Shown piece after piece: positions 15,001 through 22,400 of a stretch of 23,478 nucleotides of DNA. The DNA is from a virus, in IMG/VR virus record IMGVR_UViG_3300035670_001264, positions 1-23,478 of that record; one strand, 5' to 3'. The position numbers were made by a program, and so were the translations under genes. The notes under the pieces are model-generated. The model was not told the origin of the DNA, made no database searches, and saw only the letters and a program-made list of their open reading frames with translations. Positions within the stretch are counted from its first letter, which is position 1, and each line of letters opens with the position of its first letter.

Positions 15001-16286
15001 CAGAAGATCAGTTTGATATTACTGATGTTTCTGGAGAAGTTGTTCCAGAGTTGCAGCCAGACGCATTGGAAGTTGCTCCTGATGTTTCAGGCGAAGTTTT
15101 TGATATCACGGATGTTGTTCCAACAGAAGAGCTGCCTGATATTACAGATGCGGTATCAGAAGGTTTGACTTCCGCAGAAGATGTAACACCAAGTATTACC
15201 CAAGACGTTTCTGTACTTCCGGAAGAACCTTTCTTAGATATTGAAGAACCGGTATTTGAACCTGACACCTTTGAGCCAATCAGTCCTGATTATCAGGACA
15301 TTGATGCAATTTTGGCAGAGGCTGAAGCTCCAGAGTTTGATATCACCGATATTGTTCCAGAAGCAACTCTTACGTCTCCGCAATTTGATGATGTAACTTA
15401 CGACGATTTTCAACAAGGACTTGGTTCTTATACTGGAGCAGAACCTCCTGTTGAAGATATTTCGTTGGGAGAAACTCTGGACTTTGTGGAACCGGACATC
15501 TTTGACGAAGACTTTGGGGTTGAGCTTACTCAAACTGTTCAAAACGACCCGGGGTTTCTTCCAGAAGAATTTTATGATGTTCCGCCATTGCCAAAATCGC
15601 TTTCAGAGCTTGCGGATATCACTGACGTATTAGAAAGCACTCCCGGTGGTGCAATGACGCCAGATGAGTTCTTGCAGGCTGTAGAAGAATCGAGTGTAGG
15701 CGATCCGTATATCGCATCAGAACTTGCGGGGTCTTTGCCAAGTGATTGGGATCTCCCAGACTTAAGTTATTTGAATACGGGTGTTGCTCAGGATCTGGCT
15801 GCTGCCGGATCTGATACTGGAATGCTGCCCGGATTTGATACCGACTTAAGCTATCTCAACACTAGCGCTGGCCAAGAAGCTGCTGCGGCAGGTTCTGACA
15901 CTGGAAACTTGCCGGGTAATGTCATGACCCCGGAGCAAGTGGCAGATGCTTTAAAGGGCGGTGCTGGCGATCCGTATGTAGCCTCTGAGATTGCTGGTGT
16001 AGACCCCTCTGATTGGGATCTTCCTGACCCGACTGATATGCAGGAGTTCTTTAAATCTCCTGCTGGTAAGTTGGCTTACAACCGTCTTACTTCTTTCTTA
16101 TTAAACAAACTCAAGGGCGATGCAGGCTTGTCTTCTGCGGCTAACCTGATCAATCAATCGGGACAGTCAGGAATCGCAGGTCTTGGTGCTTCTGCCCCAA
16201 GTGTACAATTTGGTTATATCCCTGATTTTGATATCACCAAAGCCTTCTCGCCCACTCTTTATGCTCTGCGTCAGCGAGGCCAATGA
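12030..16286 (+). CDS. Giant internal virion-type protein with FDITD motif array, 1418 aa
   Basis: Regions in order: basic N-terminus (MLRKKKSTSQK) with a TETRRIGTGFGVRKRTVEVP helix; two copies of a GPxxPANxPTDxAPLxLSGI repeat (95-120 and 195-220) in a Pro-rich linker; a more globular part (230-485) with YVDVPVKQYVNTETGELLKQ; an Ala/Gly-rich hydrophobic stretch (about 488-574, PLAVAFIPGIGQAF and GAGASQAAVGALSKGLASAV) that could insert in a membrane; a strongly acidic disordered region (about 640-1200) with ten FDITD and six further DITD motifs; a duplicated C-terminal segment (1209-1244, 1299-1333); and a closing FDITK at 1400. Located before two other internal-virion-type proteins, it is probably an ejected or capsid-internal protein. 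I do not recognise the acidic region. Confidence 0.85.
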   Translation: MLRKKKSTSQKTEPVKESKSLLESLTERLNAIPPTITETRRIGTGFGVRKRTVEVPNPEYVALQNQINELQTAPPEPPKATPEPAQTTPEPSFMGPVAPANLPTDIAPLSLSGIQGLLMPKVEAPVEPPVEQPKIAVAPKLTQKTVTPQKATPAPPKIYVDPVRETTRPTEEFAPPTLASLSSQAEAPSVTEFVGPPGPANIPTDTAPLTLSGIEGLLKPTTSPVNVEELKQALAGVGDLSGGVSFAPDIKTDVPLDVGTVESDKYIEDNSRFSRAKLDPTGQKIYDQLKQQRESMEKAIGAEKASELYTSIGDLTQEETLAMMASELRDTGITDIYKVKQQDGIVQAPIQYGEIEAAGEGAAREGYYYRDPRTNEIKEVDPSQVKDFQAAVPGRYTDSGEGGGEYVPGSAPSGYVDVPVKQYVNTETGELLKQDISRSEYQTSDNILGDSSVAKRTYTGTGVQFTPDGVPIYFSTGFKQPSSWVRFRDQVRALAPLAVAFIPGIGQAFTAAASSILGAGASQAAVGALSKGLASAVAGTIATGDLEKGILSGLTSGALGYGLGALQGLADVAYIPEVSASQLEAIGTGPLDYGVAAMEPSVAAEALTSLASDPNIAEELSNLSSTGALASIATEVPVEFLQDIASDIPTESLEKLTDAVSDPNLVAIQDPEVLSDFLPDVADVIETGGPTDIPSSDLLQEAGFDIPETPSLPDTRLEDILDQSALEDIGVTDTGLPSGEFDITDIVPKDSLPDITPPDLGITNVLPDSQFDITDVVPEGVTTDISDVPPLGDTFDITDIVPGEELSDITDVVPPATEEIFDITDVVPGDVAATDIQDLAEATDITDTIPSGEALDVSDVLTEDIPDITDVAPSEDTTDFLAEGVTQAEDVLPEISEAIPSEEAFDITDVLSEEPITDVTDAVPADTALQDVVEPTVFEAAPDETFDITDVIPGDDAQDITDVLSDELNAPESAIGTEISEEPFDITDVAPEDQFDITDVSGEVVPELQPDALEVAPDVSGEVFDITDVVPTEELPDITDAVSEGLTSAEDVTPSITQDVSVLPEEPFLDIEEPVFEPDTFEPISPDYQDIDAILAEAEAPEFDITDIVPEATLTSPQFDDVTYDDFQQGLGSYTGAEPPVEDISLGETLDFVEPDIFDEDFGVELTQTVQNDPGFLPEEFYDVPPLPKSLSELADITDVLESTPGGAMTPDEFLQAVEESSVGDPYIASELAGSLPSDWDLPDLSYLNTGVAQDLAAAGSDTGMLPGFDTDLSYLNTSAGQEAAAAGSDTGNLPGNVMTPEQVADALKGGAGDPYVASEIAGVDPSDWDLPDPTDMQEFFKSPAGKLAYNRLTSFLLNKLKGDAGLSSAANLINQSGQSGIAGLGASAPSVQFGYIPDFDITKAFSPTLYALRQRGQ
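12312..12692 (+). repeat. Two direct protein repeats, GPxxPANxPTDxAPLxLSGIxGLL
   Basis: Codons from 12312 and from 12612 encode the same 26-residue unit with changes (GPVAPANLPTDIAPLSLSGI, GPPGPANIPTDTAPLTLSGI), each followed by GLLMP or GLLKP. They are separated by about 220 bases of Pro-rich linker. Base-level identity is only moderate, so the duplication is not recent. Confidence 0.75.
14250..15626 (+). repeat. FDITD short-motif array in the 1418-aa protein
   Basis: I count ten exact FDITD units (first at 14250, last at 15336) and six more DITD units without the F (last at 15612), mostly followed by I/V-V-P or V-x-P, spaced irregularly 10-60 residues apart in an acidic, low-aromatic background. 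The codons vary freely (GATATTACGGAC, GATATCACTGAT, GACATAACAGAC, GACATTACAGAT), so the motif is conserved at the protein level and is not a recent DNA repeat. Confidence 0.85.
15654..16029 (+). repeat. Duplicated segment, MTPxxxxxA...GDPYxASExAG...PSDWDLPD
   Basis: The segments at about 15654-15761 and 15924-16029 encode related 36- and 35-residue units (GDPYIASELAG...PSDWDLPD and GDPYVASEIAG...PSDWDLPD). Between them lies another tandem pair, LSYLNTGVAQDLAAAGSDTG and LSYLNTSAGQEAAAAGSDTG. This gives a nested duplication. Confidence 0.75.
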
Positions 16287-17905
16287 TGGATGATTATTTT
16301 GACATCACCGATGTAACCCCTGATTTTTCGGAAATGTCTTTGGCAGATATGCTTAAAGATGTTCCGACGCCGGATTATGTCGCACAGTTAGGTGATTATG
16401 GGTTTATGGTTGAAAACATAGATCCGAATGAGCTTGCTGCTCAGATTGCGTCTGGTCAGTCTGGAGGCGATTGGTCAAAGCTGGCCGGAACTCTGTTCAA
16501 TGCTCTTAAGTCTCCTTCTGCGATTGCCGGGATTTTGGGAACAGGACTCGGAATGTCCAAGCTTGGTAAGGCTTCTAGTGGAGGCTGGCAAGGAACAATT
16601 CCTAAACTAACAGCCACGAGAACTCAACTCCCACAGGATGAATACAAACCGTATTCCGGCAAAGCTGTTATGGGAAGACAGTTTTTCTCTCCGGTCACCT
16701 ATTCGCCTAAAACAGCTACACCAGCAATAACTGCTCCTAAAGAAACGCCTGTCGCTGAAGAAAATCCTGTAGAAGACACCACAAATACGAATGCCTCGGG
16801 TGGAATCATAAAACTTGCTCAAGGCCGTTACCTTCGAGGAAAGACTGACGGCATGGCAGATAAGATCCCTTCTTCAATTGAAGGTAAACAGCCTGCTGCC
16901 TTAAGTCATGGTGAGTTCATCATTCCTGCGGATGTGGTGAGTCATTTGGGGAACGGAAACTCTGATGCGGGAGCAGACGTGCTCTATAAAATGATGGATC
17001 GTGTTCGAGAAGCTCGAACAGGAACCAAGAAGCAAGGTAAACAAATCAAACCGGAGAAATTTATGCCCGGTGGTATTGCAGGAATTAAACGCTTCCAAGC
17101 GGGTGGCGTATCGACTGGGGTTACTGGAGCGACCGGAACCCCTATGGGAGCAACCACCACAGGATCTCTTGCTCCGTACATTGGAGATTATGCTTCTGAC
17201 TTCCTGTCTCGTGGTCAAGCATTGGCTAATGAGCCCTATCAGGCCTATACCGGACCTCTAACTGCTGGTGAAAGTCCTGTTCAGACTCAAGCGTTTACAC
17301 AAGCACAAGGAATTGCTGGGACTCAGTTTGATCCTAGTAAATTCATGAACCCATATATTCAGTCTGCACTCCAACCTCAGCTAGATACCTTGCGCAGAGA
17401 ATCCGATATTAACCAAGCAAAGATTCAGGGTCAGTTTTCTCGGGCAGGAGCATTTGGTGGAGCACGAGAAGCTATTGCTCGGGCAGAGAATCAAAGAGCA
17501 TTGACAGACGCTCAGGCAAGAGTTACGGGTCAGGGCTACATGACTGCCTTTGATCGTGCTATGCAAGCTTTCCAAAACGAGCAAGCTCAAGAAGTGGCTG
17601 ATCTTCGTGCCATGTTGGATGCTGGCACTACTCAAAGAGGGATTGAGCAAGAAGGTATTACGGCTCAGAAAGCTGCCTTTGAGCAAGAGCGTGAAGATCC
17701 GCTTCAGAAGGTCAAGTTCCAACAAAGCCTTCTTAGTGGTCTTCCAACCACGTCTTCTGCGGTTGAAGCAAATACTTCTTTCCTTCAGAAACTTGGTTTG
17801 TCTGTTGATCAAGCAAGCAAGCTGGCTACAGAGATTCAAAAGCTCTTGGATAGCAATAAGACTTCTGGAAGCACAACCGGAACCTCTTCTGATACGGTAG
17901 GCTAA
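16283..17905 (+). CDS. Internal virion-type protein starting with an FDITD motif, 540 aa
   Basis: Start ATG 16283 overlaps the previous TGA; ATG 16286 is the next codon. The N-terminus MMDDYFDITDVTPDF carries the same motif as the array in the preceding protein. It continues with an acidic helix (MSLADMLKDVPTPDYVAQLG), a Gly/Ala-rich hydrophobic stretch (SAIAGILGTGLGMSKLG), and a conserved block at about 173-232: GGIIKLAQGRYLRGKTDGMA, EGKQPAALSHGEFIIPADVV, SHLGNGNSDAGADVLYKMMD. The PGGIAGIKRFQAGGV element is at about 260-275. The second half is a long helical domain (GYASDFLSRGQALANEPYQA type, then GQFSRAGAFGGAREAIARAE) typical of ejection or internal virion proteins. Likely partner of the flanking proteins. 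Confidence 0.8.
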   Translation: MMDDYFDITDVTPDFSEMSLADMLKDVPTPDYVAQLGDYGFMVENIDPNELAAQIASGQSGGDWSKLAGTLFNALKSPSAIAGILGTGLGMSKLGKASSGGWQGTIPKLTATRTQLPQDEYKPYSGKAVMGRQFFSPVTYSPKTATPAITAPKETPVAEENPVEDTTNTNASGGIIKLAQGRYLRGKTDGMADKIPSSIEGKQPAALSHGEFIIPADVVSHLGNGNSDAGADVLYKMMDRVREARTGTKKQGKQIKPEKFMPGGIAGIKRFQAGGVSTGVTGATGTPMGATTTGSLAPYIGDYASDFLSRGQALANEPYQAYTGPLTAGESPVQTQAFTQAQGIAGTQFDPSKFMNPYIQSALQPQLDTLRRESDINQAKIQGQFSRAGAFGGAREAIARAENQRALTDAQARVTGQGYMTAFDRAMQAFQNEQAQEVADLRAMLDAGTTQRGIEQEGITAQKAAFEQEREDPLQKVKFQQSLLSGLPTTSSAVEANTSFLQKLGLSVDQASKLATEIQKLLDSNKTSGSTTGTSSDTVG

Positions 17906-17908
17906 GAC

Positions 17909-19456
17909 ATGAAAACCGAAATCCCAATGGGTCTTCAAGCCTTGCTTAAAGCGTCTGCTGTTCTACAACAGACATCCTCTCCAACTGCTCCCGGTCCTCA
18001 AGGTCAACAACCCACTGTAGCCAGTCAGGTTGCTCAACAAGCTGAACAGATGATTCCTGCCATGCCTGAAGTGAAACAGCAGGCAGGGATTGCTAATGCG
18101 TTAAAAATGCAGCAGATGTCTGAGCGCCAACAAGCTGCACAAAATCCTGAAGCTATCGCGCAGATGGCAGCAAACCTGATGCGTCAAGGTGCAGGATCTC
18201 TTCCTGTGAATATGCAGTTTAAATCAGGTGGGATTATTGGATTCCAAGCTGGCGGGGAGCCTGAAAATCCCCGTGAAAAGCGGGAAAGGTATGCTCGTGA
18301 GTTCCGTGAAAGGATTGCTCGCGGACTTGAACGTATGGGATCTGTGTTTGAACCTGAAGCACCTGTTCAATACGCAGAGGCTATTCCTCAAAGAGAAATC
18401 CCATCAGAGACTGGCGCACAGCTTGGACCTGTTCAAAGGGTCTCTCCAGAGCCTGAAGCAACTCCAGAGCCTACAGAAACGGTTAAACCTGATTTAGCAG
18501 AAGGTATCCGTGCTCTTCAAACATCTAGCCTTCCAAAGCCTGTAAGGCCTGAGCTATCGGATATTCAATCTCAAACCAAAACTATGGCTCCTGATTTTAA
18601 ATCTCGGGAAGATTCTTTGAAACAATTGTCTGCTCAAAGAGAAGCAGCAATGGCTCAAATGCCTAATCTTTCTCAAGAAGGCATTGCTGCTTTACAAGAA
18701 GCTCGTCAACGTAGAAAAGATCTTTTGGAACAAGAAAAGAAATACGACACCTTCCGGCGGATTGGTGCATTGGGTAGAAGTATGTATACCCGTGGACCTG
18801 AATACGATCTGATCAACCAAGCAATTGCCAAACGAGAAGAGGCAGATATTGCTGCTGATCTGAATCACCAACAAGCTGTTCTTAAACTTAAGGAAGCTGA
18901 ACAAAATCGTCAGCTTGGTAAGTTTGATCGTTCTGAAGAACTGATCAAACAAGGTATTGCACTGGATACAACAGCAGCCAAGGTTAATGCAGACAACTTT
19001 AAATCTCTTGCCAATCTTGCCGGAGATGTATTTGGTGCAGAAGCCCGGATGTTCTCAGATGCAATGAATCGCCGTAGTGCTGAAGCTATTGCTATGGCTG
19101 ATTTGGCAAGCAAAGCTAGGTTGACTGGTGATGCGGAATTGACCAGAAATATCGGTCTTCTCCAAGCTCGTTTGAATGATGCAAATAGCAAAATCAATCA
19201 AGAATTGGAAACCGATAGGAAAATGCTAAGTGTTCGCATGATGGGTTTTGACAAAGCGAAACCCGAAGAGAAAGCAGAACTCATGCGTCTCCAACAAGAT
19301 TTCTTGGCAAAGCTCCAACAAGCAGAACGGCGCTACAATGTTCCATCGCTTAAACAACAGCTATTGAAACTGGAAAACAAATCTTTGGGTGCTGATGCTC
19401 TTAGGCAGTCACCCAGTACAAAAAGATTTGACAGTAGCGGAAACCCAATTCAATGA
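17909..19456 (+). CDS. Internal virion-type helical protein, 515 aa
   Basis: ATG 17909 follows the previous stop by 3 bases. The N-terminus (MGLQALLKASAVLQQTSSPT, then QQPTVASQVAQQAEQMIPAM) is Gln/Ala-rich, and SGGIIGFQAGGE at about 106-117 is the GG-I-x-F-Q-A-GG element also found in the preceding gene. A Pro/Glu linker (150-205) leads to a long helical domain (about 230-500) with QEGIAALQEARQRRKDLLEQ, then FRRIGALGRSMYTRGPEYDL and heptad-like segments ending NPIQ. No enzymatic motif. The composition and place fit a capsid-internal, ejected protein; related proteins follow the tail nozzle gene in many environmental podoviruses. Confidence 0.8.
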   Translation: MKTEIPMGLQALLKASAVLQQTSSPTAPGPQGQQPTVASQVAQQAEQMIPAMPEVKQQAGIANALKMQQMSERQQAAQNPEAIAQMAANLMRQGAGSLPVNMQFKSGGIIGFQAGGEPENPREKRERYAREFRERIARGLERMGSVFEPEAPVQYAEAIPQREIPSETGAQLGPVQRVSPEPEATPEPTETVKPDLAEGIRALQTSSLPKPVRPELSDIQSQTKTMAPDFKSREDSLKQLSAQREAAMAQMPNLSQEGIAALQEARQRRKDLLEQEKKYDTFRRIGALGRSMYTRGPEYDLINQAIAKREEADIAADLNHQQAVLKLKEAEQNRQLGKFDRSEELIKQGIALDTTAAKVNADNFKSLANLAGDVFGAEARMFSDAMNRRSAEAIAMADLASKARLTGDAELTRNIGLLQARLNDANSKINQELETDRKMLSVRMMGFDKAKPEEKAELMRLQQDFLAKLQQAERRYNVPSLKQQLLKLENKSLGADALRQSPSTKRFDSSGNPIQ

Positions 19457-19463
19457 GTGAGCT

Positions 19464-22400
19464 ATGGCACGATATGCAGAGCTTTATAACGGAACCATTC
19501 TGGAGTTTCCTGACAACACTCCTGATGAAGTAATCAACCGAGTTGCAAGGGAAGAAACCCTTAAGCTCAATCCTCCTGAAGCTCCTGCTCGATCCACTGA
19601 GAGGACTTTTGGTGAGGCTATTGCAGACGTTCCAGTCTCTGCACTATCTGGTGTAGGTAGTGTCCTTAAGTTTCCCGGACAGTTAGTGAGTCTTGTACCC
19701 GGTATGAGGGGTGCAGGAGAAACTCTGTCTGCTCCGGGTGAAGCAATCTATCAAGCTGCTCAAGGCCTTAAATCTGAAGGTTTAAAGGTTAGAGAAACTT
19801 TGCGTAGTGAAGCAATTTCTGAAGCTGAGAAAGATGGTCTTCTTTCTGCTTTCGCTACAGCTATTACATCCACTCTCAAAGATCCTGCCCTGATCAGCAC
19901 ATTCATTGGTGAGCAATTGCCAATGCTTTTGCCTCCTGCTGCTGCGGCTAGAGTTGCTCAAATTGGAACAGGAGCCCTTACAGCGGCTCAGGTGGGCCGT
20001 AGAGCCGTTGGTGCTGCGGTAGGTACTGGAGCAGCCATGCAGGCTGCTGATGTCAGCGAAGGGGCTTATAAACGAACCCTAGAGGCTGCTTATCAACAAG
20101 GCATGAGTTCTGAAGAAGCGGAGTCTGCTGCGAATCAGGCAGCAAGGCTTGCTGCTGTTGGAGCAGGAGCAACATCTCTATTAACTCAAAGGCTTCCCGG
20201 TGCAAGAGCTATTGAAGAAAGGCTTGCACGAGTTCCCGGAACATCAGGCAGACTGAAATCAGGTTTTGGTGAAGCCACTTCTGAGTCTTTGGAAGAAGCG
20301 GGTGGACAAGTTTTTGCCAATCTTGGTGTAAGGACAGTTGATCCTACTCAATCTTTAACAGAGAACGTGGGATCTGCTGCGGGTTTCGGTGCCGTAGGTG
20401 GAGCTTTCTTTGGAACCTTGCTAGGCAAGAAAGCTCCCACACCTCTTGTTCCGGGACAAAGAGAAGGAGAGTCCATTGAACAAGCTGTTTCTCGTCTTGT
20501 GGCTGAGAGAGATGCTCTCAGAGAAACTCAACTCCCTTCAGGGATTCTTGGTGGCACTGAGCTTGCAGAGCTGGCGTCCAGAATGGGCGATGATGGTAGT
20601 CCTTTGGGCTACGGTCTTCTAACCAATTACATTGAGAAAACTGCTCTCCTGCCTGATTCTCCTGCCAAGCAACAATCTATTGAGGTGGCAGAAAGCATTA
20701 GACAGCGATTAAACCTAGAGAACATTCAAAGGCAGAGAGCCTCTCAAGCTAACATCATCACCAGCAAAGACCTGATGGATGTTGGCTTCACACCTAATGA
20801 TCCGGTGTATCAGTCTTTGGTAGGAAAGGATTTATTTAAATCTGAAGATGCTCAGAGTGTTCTTCAGGCATTGGATAAAGAGAAAAACCTTGATCTAGAT
20901 TCAGAAAGGACTGCCCTGATTGGGCAACTATATCAAGGCGTGTCGAACTATCTCGACACATTGCCGGGGAGTGGATTCTATGCACCTGAACGTGGAACAG
21001 ATGGAAGAAGCGATGAGGTTTCTGACCAACAACGAACAGTACCCAAGGGCGGACCTCCTGAAGTTGACGAACGAGGAGTGGATAGCGATACAGATGTTTC
21101 TGGAGGAATTGATGTTGGAGAGGCGACACAGCAGCCTTCACTAAGGTTCATGACCGAACAGGGTTCGTTCTATGAGGTAGACCAATCAGGAAACACCGCT
21201 AGGACGAAACTCTCTCCGGGTAAGGGTCAAGGTACCACCTATGAACCCCATCCAGTTTTGTATGTGTCACCTGAAAATCTGAGAGAGATCCAATCAGACT
21301 TGTCTGGAGGAATGGGTGATCACACTCCAAGGCTTGGATACAGACAGGACTTTGATACCGGATCAGTCTTTAAACAAATCTCTAATCGATCAGAGATTCC
21401 TCAAGGCGCAGATCCTTATGTTGCAGTGGTAAACCGCAACAACGGAAACATTGTTGGTGTTTATCCTGCCCAGATTAATCCCGAGGTAGGTCTTCATCCT
21501 GTTGAGAAACTTTACAAGGATGGAAAGTCTTTCACTCACCTTGGTAACAAAATCACTGAGCTGGTTCAGGACTTTGAGATTGTCACTCCAAAACTTCTCA
21601 AAGACCTAGAGATTGATATCAAATCCGGGGTAGCCAAAAGAGTTCTTGGTAAGAAAGTTGAAGATGTTATTGATGAGTTGGCTAAAGCTGCTCCTTCAAA
21701 GAAATCTCTCTTAGGTATTCCTGAAGCAAAGTTCCGTCAGCTTGAAACTGAGGCTAAGAAAGATAAGCCTATTCAGAAGGTTGAGAAAGAACCCACTGAA
21801 GAAGAACTGTCAGTTAAACAGAGAATTGAAGACCTGAACAAACAGATTGAAGGTTTGTTGCGTCAGGTTTTGAATAAATACGGTTTGAAAGATGTATCCC
21901 TGAAGATTGTCAAAGACATGGCAGCTAAGGGAGAGTTCTCAGGAAGACTGATCAAACTTGCAGATGACACAGACAATCCTCTACTGGATCTGCGTCATGA
22001 AACTATTCATGCTCTTAAAGAGCTTGGGTTCTTTACCCCGGCTCAATGGAAAACTCTTGAGGATCGAGCCAAGAAGGAATGGATTGATACTTACCTTAAG
22101 AATGTTCCTCATGACAAAACACAATCTCGGTATGACGCATACAAGAATATGTTTGAGTCAGAGGGATTGACTGAAGAAGGTGTTGAAGCAGCTTTGATTG
22201 AAGAAGCTATTGCTGACGCATTTAGTTTCTTTGCAAAAGAGAAAGCTCCTCCGGGATTGATGAATGCCATCAAAAACCGGATGCAGAACTTGTTTAAAGC
22301 AATCAAAGAGTTCCTTGGAACAAATAATCTCACCGCAGAAGACATCTTTGGAAAGATTGAAGAAGGAAAGCTGCCACCTGTTGTGAAGGGTAAGGCTGCT

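Noticed and set aside
14250-15626. Regularly recurring short DNA words, considered as CRISPR or iteron array
   Set aside because: The recurring unit is a protein motif with varied codons and irregular spacing, inside one open frame; no DNA-level repeat or spacer structure.
17550-17900. 116-codon + strand frame inside the 16283 gene
   Set aside because: Leu/Arg/Ser-rich shadow of a Gln/Ala/Glu-rich helical frame; unlike the 20980 frame it does not resemble any family and overlaps a well-structured domain.
21958-22170. 70-codon + strand frame over the zincin region
   Set aside because: Covers the HETIH motif of the main frame; Met/Leu/Arg-rich and lacks a Shine-Dalgarno. Judged a shadow.
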